Part shown: positions 1 through 10,224 of the stretch, in pieces
Layout of the letters: the number at the start of each line of letters is the position of its first letter
How positions within the stretch are numbered: the first letter of the stretch is position 1
Source: Priapulus caudatus
Taxonomy: Eukaryota > Priapulida > Priapulimorpha > Priapulimorphida > Priapulidae
Assembly: GCF_000485595.1 (NCBI RefSeq)
Contig: NW_014577854.1
Span: 144,626-165,347, forward strand
Length of the DNA: 20,722 nt
Direction of reading: 5' to 3'
The notes under the pieces: model-generated
What the model was told of the DNA's origin: nothing
The model's database searches: none
What the model saw: only the letters and a program-made list of their open reading frames with translations
Position numbers and translations under genes: made by a program

Positions 1-640
1 TGTGATGTTGTCGGAGGTGGAGCGCACGTTTCCGTGAGGTTGTAAAAGATGGAGCGGGTGTTTCCGTGAGGTTGTAAAAGATGGAGCGGGTGTTTCTGTG
101 AGGTTGTAAAAGATGGAGCGGGTGTTTCTGTGAGGTTGTAAAAGATGGAGCGGGTGTTTCTGTGAGGTTGTAAAAGATGGAGCGCGCGTTTCTGTGATGT
201 TGTCGGAGATGGAGCGCACGTTTCTGTGATGTCATCGTTGGAGGGGAACACTTCTGCGATGTCATCAGAGATGAAGTACGCATTTCCGTGATGTCATTGG
301 AGGAAGGAGACGCTTTTCTCTGATATCGGAGGAGGAAGAGTGTGCTTTTCCGTGGTGTCGTCGGAAGAGGGACACGCGTTTCTGCGATGTTGTCGGCGAG
401 GGAGCGTGCTTTGGCGTCTTTCCGACAACGGCAGCCAGAGGGGGGCGGGATTTTCTGTGATGTCATCGTTGGAGGAGTACGCATTTCTGTGATGTCGCCA
501 GAGGAGGGGGGCGGGCTTTTCTGTGATGTCATCGTTGGAGGAGCACGCATTTCCGTGATGTCATCGTTGGAGGGGCAATGCATTTCCGTGATGTCATGGT
601 TAGAGGAGCACGCGTTTCCGTGATGTCGTCCGAGGAACTT
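1..640. repeat. 32-bp minisatellite array
   Basis: Units begin at, for example, 34, 66 and 98, exactly 32 bp apart in the first part (tgtgaggttgtaaaagatgg core). They grade into a related unit with core gtgatgtcatcgttggagg. Spacing varies in the second half. The 93-codon frame over 342-623 reads repeats of SVMS/CDVIVGG but comes from the array itself: the unit is not a multiple of three. Confidence 0.92.
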
Positions 641-657
641 GCCGTTGTAGGGTGATA

Positions 658-811
658 CTCCATTAGGAGTGTTCCCAACTTTAATGTCATTAATGGTCAT
701 AATAACATATATATATATGGTAAATGTCATATATTAGTTTGTGGTTTAATCAATTAGGATCATTATGATTAATGATTGATGATATCAAAGTTGGGAACAC
801 TCCTAATGGAG
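658..811. mobile_element. Small AT-rich hairpin element (MITE-like), 154 bp
   Basis: A perfect 25-bp terminal inverted repeat occupies 658-682 and 787-811 (begins ctccattaggagtgttccc). The inside is itself an imperfect palindrome, with matching taatgtcattaat-type arms and a central (at)n. No convincing target-site duplication is visible, so the superfamily is open. Confidence 0.85.
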
Positions 812-830
812 CGTTAGCCAACTTGTACCT

Positions 831-1016
831 GGAGCTCGTTGTCAGAAAGTGAATTAGTCTCAAAATGCGTCTTAACTAACATGAACTGTTTATCCTAGAC
901 CGTCGACAAAAGCGTCGTGAAGTTACAAGTTTCTCATACGCGGAGTAAAGAGGTCCGGTCTAAGAGAAACAGTTGATGTTAAGACTAGTGTTATGACTAA
1001 TTTTGTGTCGGACTCC
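831..1016. repeat. Degenerate inverted repeat (old foldback)
   Basis: Arms at about 831-900 and 957-1016 align imperfectly. Examples are aactgttt...tagacc against ggtcta...aaacagtt, and gactaatt on both sides. It sits next to the 658-811 element and may be an eroded element of the same kind. No TSD was found. Confidence 0.5.
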
Positions 1017-1109
1017 ATTCCCCGGATGATTAGTGGGATTATAAGCTCTCCTAACGTGGAGGGAAAGGCAGAGCTCTAGAGGTGTAGTTAACTCTCATAA
1101 TGCTATAGG

Positions 1110-1409
1110 CAGTGTGTTAGCCAGAGACTACCCGTCTTTTTGGACGGCCTATTCTTGGATGAGACGGATGAAATTTGATAGAGACGGCATGAGGGCGGCC
1201 CAATTTTATATATTATACACCTTGTATAACTGACAACAGTGCTTATAAGAATATAAAATCATATCAGAATCCTGTCTTTTGGGCATTTCAGAATAAATTT
1301 CCTCAATTTTAAGGTAAGGCCCTCCCTCCCTAGGGCGTTTCGCGCCCACAGCATCCTTGCTTCCCTCAGATGGTGAGACTCTCAAATTTTTTTTCTGGCT
1401 AACACGCTG
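1110..1409. mobile_element. hAT-like MITE, copy 1 (300 bp)
   Basis: Ends are inverted: cagtgtgttagccag at the left, and the complement of ctggctaacacgctg at the right, one mismatch in 15. Flanking 8-mers gctatagg (1102-1109) and gctctagg (1410-1417) match at 7 of 8 and read as a target-site duplication. CAG/CTG termini with an 8-bp duplication are typical of the hAT superfamily. A near-identical copy lies at 8837-9135 in the same orientation. It has no coding capacity, so it would need a transposase supplied elsewhere. Confidence 0.9.
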
Positions 1410-1426
1410 GCTCTAGGGGCGAGGGG

Positions 1427-1604
1427 TTAGGCCACGTGCAGGTTGTGTTCTGGGCAGGTGACCGCGGTCAATTCGCCATTGACCGTGTAACAGTATTTAC
1501 ATTTATCTGGGGTTTTTGTACATTCACCACCATGCCCCCACCCACCCCTGTTAGCTACAAGCCTGGGTTCGTTTTCATGAGAAGAGCTCATCTGTGGTTG
1601 TAAA
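1427..1604 (-). CDS. Possible terminal exon, small Cys-rich peptide (uncertain)
   Basis: The minus-strand frame ends at TAA 1429-1427. The open frame continues upstream to 1705, but a plausible acceptor (gtttacaaccacag) would start an exon at 1604 with MSSSHENEPRL. It continues to GGWGHGGECTKTPDKCKYCY and TVNGELTAVTCPEHNLHVA. The C-x2-C spacing, NGE and a following TCP are loosely like a von Willebrand type C module, but two expected cysteines are missing. No partner exon was found and the frame could be open by chance. The hAT MITE lies 10 bp beyond its TSD downstream. Confidence 0.22.
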
Positions 1605-1704
1605 CATATCATATCAGGAGTGAAATAACATAATAAATGAGATCTATCATAACTATTATTATTCAGCTCTATGTCGTCCGATGGATGACATGGGCGTTCA
1701 TTCA

Positions 1705-1930
1705 ATTTATATAACTCTATTACGATTTAAACTATATTCACGATTATATAACGAGAAAGACTCTTGGAATTGTGACATGGTCACACGCTCTTTTGCGATC
1801 GAAGCAGGATGATGATGAAATCCCGTGCCGTAGAACGTAGTGTTGTCTGTTGTCTTGTAGTATTATTGCAACGAAAGGGTCCGTAATGTTTTCATATAGG
1901 GTACTACATATATCGTACCGAGGTAACCTA
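1705..1930. other. Unassigned sequence
   Basis: No coding frame, repeat or RNA gene could be supported here. Confidence 0.5.
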
Positions 1931-2022
1931 TGTGATAATGCGGTTAGGGTTAGGGTATGGGTTAGAGGAGTTTAGGCTGGTAAGGTTAGGGTGAGGGTGT
2001 AGCGTTAGGTACCGCTATCACG
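1931..2022. repeat. Telomere-like (TTAGGG-type) tract flanked by short inverted repeat
   Basis: Degenerate ggttagggttaggg, gggttagagg, aaggttagggtgaggg units are bounded by tgtgataatgcgg (1931-1943) and ccgctatcacg (2012-2022), which are imperfectly complementary. The layout, telomere-like core between inverted ends, resembles the element at 6387-6589. Confidence 0.65.
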
Positions 2023-2421
2023 ACGAACGACCGCCGTTCAAAGAGTTATTACTTTGGTCATGTTATCTGCGTAGTTTTGAGATGATTACAGAGTTTTGAC
2101 TGCAGTAGGTTTTGCCTAGTCAGCTTTAGGTCCGATCAGTAATTATTAGTTCTTCGATCTACTCTATATTGGCCACCATCAACATGCTGCTGATTTTGCC
2201 ATGATTATTGATAGTTGCCTATAGTTACATTAGCCTTAAATTAGTAATTACTAATGAAGACAATATGTCCGACAAAACGCTTGCTACATGCACTGCTGCG
2301 TGTGTGAGTGTAGCACTGATCTATATATACCCAGAGGTATCTGACCACGTGGGAGGGTGGGGCGGGTGCTGCTGACACTCGCGTTGCCAACCCGCACACC
2401 TAATTTTTTAATATAACAAAN
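2023..2421. other. Unassigned sequence with CACGTG boxes; one ambiguous base
   Basis: No gene is supported. A CACGTG palindrome lies at 2346-2351, with two more just inside the inverted repeat at 2440-2445 and 2458-2463. The only N of the window is at 2421, at the outer edge of the large inverted repeat. Confidence 0.5.
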
Positions 2422-2637
2422 AACGTCACGTCAAGACGCCACGTGACCCGCTCGCACCACGTGATGGTCGTATTACACACGCATGCGTATATCTACAGAC
2501 GATCTAAATAAAGTGCTAATAATGATTTGGCAGACGCGAAAACTGTATCAACAAAAAGAAGTAAAACAAAACACACAAGTATCATTATTATCACCACAAC
2601 CAGTTTCCCCGACGTCTGCACCTCTCTCGGCTCGTTC

Positions 2638-2640
2638 TTA

Positions 2641-2674
<34 letters not shown>

Positions 2675-2700
2675 TTCTCTCTCACACACTCCCTCTCTCT
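2638..2700. repeat. (CT)n microsatellite in left arm
   Basis: Pure ct/tctc runs mirrored by (GA)n at about 7980-8046 in the other arm. The two 84- and 134-codon frames over it are its translations. Confidence 0.9.
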
Positions 2701-2883
2701 TTTCGGCTCACTCTTTCTCTTCCTACACATCAGATGACGCTGCTGCTACGGCACTGCGGGAAAACGGCGAATATATCCGTTACATCTTATCATACCGTTG
2801 CTTGGCAACGCAATAAAAAATCTAAAATAAACTTTACAACACTAGCAAGATGCTATGTAAAGTGCACGACTACACGCCATAAC

Positions 2884-2885
<2 letters not shown>

Positions 2886-2925
<40 letters not shown>

Positions 2926-2926
2926 T
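2886..2926. repeat. (TAA)n microsatellite in left arm
   Basis: About 13 uninterrupted taa units. The partner tract at about 7757-7798 in the right arm is interrupted. Confidence 0.9.
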
Positions 2927-3009
2927 ATTAGGATGAACAAATCAATCAACAGTTAAATCTAAACTGGATGCAGAACGGGTTAATAACTAGGACAACGCTC
3001 GCTCCGCCT

Positions 3010-3036
3010 TCACTCTCTCTTTCTCTGCTCTCGCGC

Positions 3037-3068
<32 letters not shown>

Positions 3069-3180
3069 GCGTTCTCATCTACGTCTCTCTCTCCGCTCTC
3101 TCTCGTCCTCTCTCCTCTCTCCCGCTCTCTCTCTTCCTCTCTCTCTCTGTCTCTCTCTGTCTCTCTTCTCTCTCTCTCAT
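3010..3180. repeat. Interrupted (CT)n microsatellite in left arm
   Basis: Ct-rich tract with gc interruptions, paired with the (GA)n at 7501-7676. Confidence 0.9.
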
Positions 3181-3287
3181 CTGACAATTTCTCAGGGGAA
3201 CGAAGGTTTCGCCTTAACACGTACGCACAAAACGCACATATATACGCTACGCACGTACACACGCGTCACAAAACGTACAAATGTACT

Positions 3288-3525
3288 ACAGTACAATTAC
3301 TGTAATACAATGAATGGTACGCATGACTGTTACACACCGACTGTAATACAACTGACTGTAATACAATAGCTGTAACACAATGAATGTTACGCAATGACTG
3401 TAACACACTGAATTCACGCAATGACTGTAACACAACGACTGTAACACAATGCATGAATACAATAGACGTAAGACAATGACTGTAATACAATAGCCGTAAT
3501 ACACTGACTGTACTTGATGGCCTGA
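3288..3525. repeat. ~14-bp minisatellite (actgtaatacaatg type), left arm
   Basis: Repeated actgtaa[ct]acaatg units with variable spacing. The same array in reverse complement lies at 7136-7392. Frames over it read Leu/Val/Tyr/Cys repeats and are not genes. Confidence 0.88.
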
Positions 3526-3619
3526 ATGCAATGTGAGATTGTATCACTGTTGGCAATCGGGAACAATACTATACTACTGCATGTACATCTGTGAATATCA
3601 TTGCTATGCAGCAGGCTGG

Positions 3620-3658
3620 CACACGCACGCACAAACGCACAAACGCACACACGCACAA

Positions 3659-3692
<34 letters not shown>
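3620..3692. repeat. (CA)n and (CGCACAAA)n microsatellite, left arm
   Basis: cgcacaaa repeats pass into pure (ca)n. The mirrored copy is at 6966-7052. Confidence 0.9.
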
Positions 3693-3693
<1 letters not shown>

Positions 3694-4560
3694 CATCATC
3701 ACACTCCAAATATCCAGACGGCATATTTACAAAAATACTTTTTACACATTGATCACATTCTACAGAGCAGTTCTTAAAAAGCATACAAACCTCTGCACAG
3801 GCGTTTGCTACTCTACGTATGTCTAACACAATACACATGTATAAGTGTACATGTGTCATATGCATGCGTATACGAACATGCACACATTTGATCTAAATTT
3901 GTATGAATATAGTTTAGCAATACACATAAAAATGACAAGAAATACGTTAAGTAAGCAGTACACATATATATATGCACTATTAGGTAACTTGGCCTCTATT
4001 TGTGCAATTAAATACGAACGGCATATGTAGATGGCGCTTTCAAGCGATTTCGCTCACAGAAAAACGCGAGATAAGCAATCGTACATCACTACTGTACATG
4101 TATGTGCAATGCCTGCCAGGTACACCAACCAACACTAGACAATATTATAGACCTGTACCACGCACACGTGCAGCAACAGCAGATAACACGTGTAAACAAA
4201 TATCTACTATATAATAGTAGAAAGAGCCGAAGTGTCGTTTTCCGTATCTCCTCCGAAACCGTGCCCACTATTCTCACGCGAATCGAGCTGAGGCCCCTTC
4301 TGGACGTCCCGAATACATTCCGCTACGTTAGAACCCGGATTTCCGATGTAAAGTGACTTTTTGAAGCAATTTTCTAAAAGATATGTGCCCGAGAAACTTC
4401 GGCATTCATACGGCAAACCCGCACCAAATTTTAAGATCGCAAATCCGCAACGCCCACACACGCACACCATTCCAACAGCCCATTGGCGGCCTGCCGCACT
4501 GCCCGCGGCACAGCTGTGAGGCGAAATTTAAGAGAAACCGCCAACGAGAGTCGATGTATG

Positions 4561-4564
4561 TGGT

Positions 4565-4601
<37 letters not shown>

Positions 4602-4818
4602 TGTTTGTGTGGTGTGTGTATGTGTGGTAGTGCGTGGTGCGTGTAGTGTGTACGCGCCCGTGGGTGTGAATAAATGTGTGTAGCGCGCAGCCGTGGGTGG
4701 CGCTGTGATTTGCGTGCGCATGCCGTATATATGTTGTGTGAATCACGGTGCCGTGCGTGCGGTGCGCGCGTGTGTGCAAACATTTGCAACGGGAGGTGTA
4801 AGCCGCTGCCCGCGCAGT
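4561..4818. repeat. (GT)n tract and GT/CG-rich spacer at the inverted-repeat centre
   Basis: Pure (gt)n to about 4602, then degenerate gt/gc-rich sequence up to the poly-T. The match with the other arm (5650-5879, also CA-rich) fades here, so the inner arm limit is blurred by the microsatellite. Confidence 0.75.
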
Positions 4819-5402
<584 letters not shown>

Positions 5403-5640
5403 AATGTTTTTGAAACACCACCGAGCTCTGCAATGCCTCTCACATTTTAGACGCCGTTTCGATTGTCTAAGTCTAAGAGGCACCAGCCAACACACCACAC
5501 TATATATACCATATAACCTTTGAAATTGTGTTAAACTATTAATGTGTTTTCTCACGGTGAATGATAAAATATAGCCTAGCTAAATGTAGATTAAAGGTAT
5601 AATAATAAGGAATTAATTAGGTACTAGCAAGCTACACTAA
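5403..5640. other. Unique spacer, nothing recognised
   Basis: Ordinary-complexity sequence between the poly-T and the CA-rich start of the right arm. No coding frame, no splice-site pair and no RNA gene was supported. Confidence 0.5.
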
Positions 5641-5747
5641 ACCACGCACCGTAACGAAACGGCACGCACGCCCACGACGCAGCGCCACGAACACGCACAC
5701 ACTACACGACAATTGCGCTGCGTGTATACAACAGTAATGTATATATC

Positions 5748-5868
5748 CAACACACACACACACACACACACGCACATCCACACACACACACACACACACA
5801 TACATCACACACACACGACACCACACACACACACACAACACACAGCCATACACACACACACACACATG
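5748..5868. repeat. (CA)n microsatellite at inner edge of right arm
   Basis: Interrupted (ca)n with gc, tc and ata breaks, facing the (GT)n at 4561. All open frames here are its translations. Confidence 0.9.
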
Positions 5869-6386
5869 ACAACTCTTGTTTGGGGTTTTCTTAAATTTTC
5901 GCTTCACAGCTTGTGCGCGCAAGTGCGCAGCCGCATGGCTTTGGTGGTGCGTGGTGTGGCGCGTGCGGGATTTTGCGATCTTCAATTTGGTGGCGGTTCC
6001 GATGGAATGCCGAAGTTTCTTCGGCACATATCTTTTTCAAAATTGGCTTCAAAAAGTCAACTTTACCATCGAAAATCGCGTTGCTACGTAGCGGACTGTA
6101 TTCGGGACGTCCTAGAAGGGGCGCAGGCTCGATTCGCGTGAAGAAATGACGTAGGCACGGTTTCGGAGGAAGATGACGGAAACGACACTTCGGCTCTTTC
6201 TTACTATATATAGTGAGATTATTTGTTAGCACGTGGTTTATGCTGCTGTTGGCTGGGCACGTGTGCGTGGGTAACAGGTCCTATCAAATTGTCTAGTGTT
6301 GGTTGGTGTACCTGGCAGCATTTGCATATATCATGTACAGTAGTAGATGGTACGATGCTTATCTCGCGTTTTTCTGGCCTCGGCCC

Positions 6387-6589
6387 GCAGTTGAGATTGC
6401 GATATTATATTACTAACTAGGCACTTTAATTTAATTGAGGGGTTTTTTTTTTAGGGTTAGGGTTAAGGGGTTTAGGTTAGGTTTAGGGTTTAGGTTAGGT
6501 TAGGGTTAGGGTTAGGTTTTTTTTTTTTAAGTGCCTAGTAGTCATATCTAAGATGTCCTAGTATTCCATATAATATCGCATCTAACTGC
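6387..6589. mobile_element. TIR element with telomere-like core, inserted in right arm only
   Basis: Starts gcagttgagattgcgata and ends with the complement of gcagttagatgcgatattat. Longer inner arms include actaggcactt on both sides. The centre (about 6451-6517) is ttagggttagggtt-type sequence between two T/A runs. The left arm shows the empty site cagaaaaacgcgag. Here cgcgtttttctg (6365-6376) and cgcgttttctg (6590-6600) flank the element as an 11-12 bp duplication, with 10 extra bases (6377-6386) inside the left copy. The TSD length is compatible with Mutator-like elements, but the family is not proven. Confidence 0.85.
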
Positions 6590-7135
6590 CGCGTTTTCTG
6601 TGAGCGAAATCGCTGAAAAGCGCCATCTACATATGGCCGTTCGTATTTAATGGCAGCAAATAGAGGCCAGTTACATAATAGTGCATATATATAAAGTGTA
6701 CTGCTTAGCTAACGTATTTCTTGTCCATTTTTATGTGTATTGCTAAACTATGTTCATACAAATTTAGAATCAAATGTGTGAAATGTTTCGTATACGCATG
6801 CATATTATCACATGTACAGCTTATACATGTGTATTGTGTTAGACATACTAGAGTAGCAACGCCTGTGCAGAGGTTGTATCTTTTTAAGAAGTGCTCTGTA
6901 GAATGTGATCAAATGTGTAAAAAGTATTTTTGTTAAATATCCGTTGGATATTTGATGTCTGATGCATGTGTGTGTGTGTGTGTGTGGTGTGTGTGTGTGG
7001 TGTGTGTGGTGTGTGTGTGCGTTTGTGCGTTTGTGCGTTTGTGCGTGCGTGTGCCAGCCTGCTGCATAGCAATGATATTCACAGATGTACATGCAGTAGT
7101 AATAGTATTGTCCCGATTGCCAACAGTGATACAAT

Positions 7136-7392
7136 CTCACATTGCATTACAGGCATCGTAGTACAGTCAGTGTATTACGGCTATTGTATTACAGTCATTG
7201 TATTACGTCTATTGTATTACAGCCATTGTGTTACAGTCGTTGTGTTACAGTCATTGCGTGACATTCAGTGTGTTACAGTCATTGCGTAACATTCATTGTG
7301 TTACAGCTATTGTATTACAGTCATTGTATTACAGTCGGTGTGTAACAGTCATTGCGTACCATTCATTGTATTACAGTAATTGTACTGTAGTA
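7136..7392. repeat. ~14-bp minisatellite, right arm
   Basis: Reverse-complement partner of 3288-3525 (cattgtattacagt units). Copy number and order differ slightly between the arms. Confidence 0.85.
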
Positions 7393-7500
7393 CATTTGTA
7401 ACGTTTTGTGAACGCGTGTGTACGTGCGTACGTATATATGTGCGTTTATGTGCGTACACGTGTTAAGGGAAACCTTTCGTTCCCCTGAGAAATTGTCAGA

Positions 7501-7554
7501 TGAGAGAGAGAGAGAGAGAGACAGAGAGAGACAGAGAGAGAGAGGAAGAGAGAG

Positions 7555-7613
<59 letters not shown>

Positions 7614-7625
7614 AGAAAGCGCGAG

Positions 7626-7676
<51 letters not shown>
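7501..7676. repeat. (GA)n microsatellite, right arm
   Basis: Long ga run with gc interruptions, partner of the CT tract at 3010-3180. The Arg-Glu frames over it are not genes. Confidence 0.92.
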
Positions 7677-7681
<5 letters not shown>

Positions 7682-7979
7682 GGAGCGAGCGTTGTCCCTA
7701 GTTATTAACCCGGTTCTGCATCCAGCTTCTAGATTTAACTGTTGATTGATTGTTATCCTAATATTATTATATTATTATATCATTATTATTATTATTATGT
7801 TATGGCCGTGTAGTCGTGCACTTGTACATAGCATCTTGCTAGTGTTGTAAAGTTTATTTTAGATTTTATCTGGTTGCCAAGCAACGGTATATAATGATAA
7901 CGGTATATTACGCCGGTTTTCTCACCGGCATGGCGTAGCATGCTAGTCTGTCATCTGATGTGAGGAAGAGAAGATGAGC

Positions 7980-7994
7980 GAGAAGAGAGAGAGA

Positions 7995-8046
<52 letters not shown>
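7980..8046. repeat. (GA)n microsatellite, outer right arm
   Basis: Pure ga run, partner of 2638-2700. Confidence 0.9.
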
Positions 8047-8050
<4 letters not shown>

Positions 8051-8389
8051 GCGAGAGAGAGTAGCAGACGCGGAAACTTGGTTGTGGTGATAATAATGAT
8101 AACTTGTTGTGTTTTGTTTTACTCTTTTGTGATCAGTTTTTCGCCGTCTGCCAAATCATTATTGACTATTTGAATCGTCTGTAGATATACGCATGCGTTG
8201 TAATAACGACCATCACGTGCGTGCGAGCGGGTCACGGTGGCGTCTGACGTGACGTTGCTAAGCAACGAGATGCTGCAAAAGTGTGTTGATACGTCTAGAA
8301 AGTGTGAGATGCGAATATTGAGATTGTGTGATACGTATGGAGAGAGTGTGATACATCGTGCCGACGTCTATAGCGGGAAGGGTGTGATA

Positions 8390-8560
8390 CACGCATGCAC
8401 ACGCGCGCGCCCGCACGCACACACAGATGGAGAGAGCGCGCTCGCGCGTGCGTGTGCGTGGTGTGTGTGTGTTTATGCGTGCGTGTGTGCGTGCGTGCGT
8501 GTGTGTGTGTGCGTCGCGCGCGCGCGTGTGTTCATGTGTGCGTGCGTGGGTGGGTCTGTA
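8390..8560. repeat. GT/CG-rich microsatellite
   Basis: gcgcgc, (gt)n and gcgtgcgt blocks outside the inverted repeat. Frames over it are low-complexity. Confidence 0.85.
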
Positions 8561-8569
8561 ACTTCTTCA

Positions 8570-8828
8570 TAAGAGATGTGACATAGGTGTAAAGATTAGT
8601 CCACATTGTCAATGTACTGTATATCCCCACACCGTATATCTCCCCCAGTCCGTGCATTTGGGGGAGGAGCTCTGAGACAGCACTGGCGAATTGGTCAATC
8701 GTCGCATGATTGGCAGGCAGCTTTAGCCAATCAACGTTGTGATAGGACGTTCTAAAACGAGTGCTTAGCAAGGAAGTTGTGCAAAGTGACAATGTCAACG
8801 ACGGTCAATGTTCGGACGTGAAAAGCAC
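8570..8828. other. Unassigned, ordinary-complexity sequence with CCAAT motifs
   Basis: ATTGG/CCAAT pentamers occur three times within about 60 bp, two of them as arms of a perfect 8-bp stem (8707-8714 and 8726-8733). A minus-strand frame of about 60 codons follows a possible acceptor at 8752 but has no donor, stop or motif to support it. Confidence 0.4.
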
Positions 8829-8836
8829 GTGCAGAC

Positions 8837-9135
8837 CAGTGTGTTAGCCAGCGCCCCTTTACCCGTCTTTTGGACGGCCTATTCTTGGATGAGACGGATA
8901 AAATTTGATAGAGACGGCATGAGGGCGGCCCATTTTATATATATACACCTGTATAACTGACAACAGTGCTTATGAGAATATAAAATCATATCAGATTCCT
9001 GTCGTTTCGGCATTTCAGACTAAATTTCCTCCATTTTAAGGTAAGGCCCTCCCATTGGGCGCTTCGTGCCCGCAGCATCCTCGCTTCGCTCAGATGGTGA
9101 GACTCCCTGCATTTTTTTTCCTGGCTAACACTCTG
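8837..9135. mobile_element. hAT-like MITE, copy 2 (299 bp) with 8-bp TSD
   Basis: Same family as 1110-1409, aligned end to end with scattered substitutions and small indels. Flanks are a perfect 8-bp duplication, gtgcagac, at 8829-8836 and 9136-9143. It matches the nTnnnnAn preference known for hAT insertions. The inner part has no open frame of note. Confidence 0.93.
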
Positions 9136-9327
9136 GTGCAGACCGAGTGAGATTGGCTTATACCTGGCATGGTGGTGGTTAGGGTAGGCGTGTCGTCAGG
9201 TGAATGTTGCATTCTACATAATGGCAGGTCAGGGGACCAGGAGGACGAGGAGGGGGAGGGGGCGGTCACTTTTGCTGTGAAGCCTTGCTTCAACGTCGTG
9301 CAGCGTGCTGGCTACCCTTAACCATTC

Positions 9328-9432
9328 AGCGTGCGTGCGTGCGTGCGTGCGTGTGTGTGTGGGTGTACATGTATGTGTGCGTGCATGCGTGCGTGCGTGT
9401 GTTCGTGTAGGCGTGCGTGTGAGCGTGTGTAT
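9328..9432. repeat. (GTGC)n / GT-rich microsatellite
   Basis: gcgtgcgt and gtgtgt runs. The minus-strand 70-codon frame is its translation. Confidence 0.85.
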
Positions 9433-9470
9433 GTGTCTGTCCCGTGTCGAGAAATGAGGAGGGCAGGAAG

Positions 9471-9562
9471 TGACGTCAGCACTCGCGCGTAGTGATTTAT
9501 TTGGTAATTTTCTGCGTCAGCGTGATGCACAATCTTTGTGTGACGTCAGTGCTGTGACGTCA
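9471..9562. promoter_or_regulatory. Cluster of three perfect TGACGTCA palindromes
   Basis: TGACGTCA occurs at 9471-9478, 9541-9548 and 9555-9562. This is the full cAMP-response element known to bind CREB/ATF factors. Two copies are 14 bp apart. No promoter or transcript start is otherwise shown, so function is inferred only from the motif. Confidence 0.45.
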
Positions 9563-9629
9563 CAAAAATCATCGTGAACCAAATGTAAAGTGAATGTCGA
9601 GTGAGATTATATAGCGATTTTTAACCGGT

Positions 9630-9697
9630 TAGACTGCCGTGCGCTTCGGTGCCGGAAGCACGCGAAGTATTGGTACGGTGAGCTGAGCGGCAGTCTA
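9630..9697. repeat. 68-nt stem-loop with nested hairpin
   Basis: A perfect 10-bp outer stem (tagactgccg / cggcagtcta) encloses a second imperfect hairpin (gtgcgcttc / gaagcacgc). Length is tRNA-like, but there is no T-loop or anticodon arm, so it is not called as an RNA gene. Confidence 0.5.
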
Positions 9698-9949
9698 TAA
9701 TAAACAGATTCAATTATTTATGATTTTACTTGGCGACCGTGTACGACGACTCGTATAAGATTTGTAATATAAGAGCGCACTAGTACGAACTATTATGATA
9801 GAGTGTAGAGGTGTTCAATCTGCTGTTTACAAATTGTTAATAATAAAATAATAATAATACTGTCATGTAAATAGATGCTAGTGCGTGGTTTTATTTTTTG
9901 TGGTGTTGCGCTCGTTAGTAGATGGGAAATGTGTGACGTGTGCGCGGGG

Positions 9950-10200
9950 AGAATGATGTAGGACAATGATGTAGAACAATGATGTAGAACAATGGCGTAG
10001 GAGAATGATGTAGAACAATGATGTGGGATTGATGTAGGGAAATGATGGAGAACAATGAGGTAGAACAATGATGTGGGACTGATGTAGGACAATGATGTAG
10101 AACAAAGATGTAGGACAATGATGGCGGACCATGATGTAGAACAAAGATGTAGGACAATGATGGCGGACAATGATGTTGGACAATGATGTAGGACAATGAC
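9950..10200. repeat. ~13-bp minisatellite (atgatgtagaaca type)
   Basis: About 18 units such as atgatgtagaaca and atgatgtaggaca, with small losses. The Ser/His/Ile-rich minus-strand frames across it are repeat products. Confidence 0.92.
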
Positions 10201-10224
10201 ACTGCTGACTAGGAGATATTCACA

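Larger units (their letters stand above)
2422..4560 (+). repeat. Large inverted repeat, left arm (~2.14 kb)
   Basis: Matches the reverse complement of 5880-8256 nearly end to end, with substitutions and indels. Landmarks appear in mirrored order: aacgtcacgtc end, gcatgcgtatatctac, (CT)n, gttgcttggcaac, (TAA)n, a second (CT)n, a ~14-bp minisatellite, (CA)n, a unique core of about 850 bp, and a gaaatttaagaga inner part. The open frames along it are repeat translations or short chance frames. No conserved protein was seen in either arm. It could be a foldback-type transposon arm or half of an inverted segmental duplication. Confidence 0.9.
5880..8256 (-). repeat. Large inverted repeat, right arm (~2.38 kb)
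   Basis: Reverse-complement partner of 2422-4560. It is longer mainly because of the 203-bp TIR element at 6387-6589 and its duplicated target. The outer end is gacgtgacgtt at 8246-8256, directly abutting a cgttgctaagcaacg palindrome (8253-8267). No target-site duplication is evident around the pair. Confidence 0.9.

Noticed and set aside
342-623. 93-codon plus frame with repeated CDVIVGG and SVMS peptides
   Set aside because: It is a translation of the 32-bp minisatellite. The unit is not a multiple of three and the peptide repeat is not maintained.
2987-3262. Arg/Glu-rich frames on the minus strand (and on the plus strand at 7418-7745)
   Set aside because: Direct translations of (GA)n microsatellites in both inverted-repeat arms.
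8570-8751. Minus-strand frame reading TSYHNVDWLKLP... after a tcgttttag acceptor
   Set aside because: No donor, stop or partner exon, and it runs into a GT repeat. A 60-codon open frame is not unusual by chance.
9630-9697. tRNA gene
   Set aside because: Length fits, but there is no anticodon stem, T-loop consensus or internal promoter boxes.
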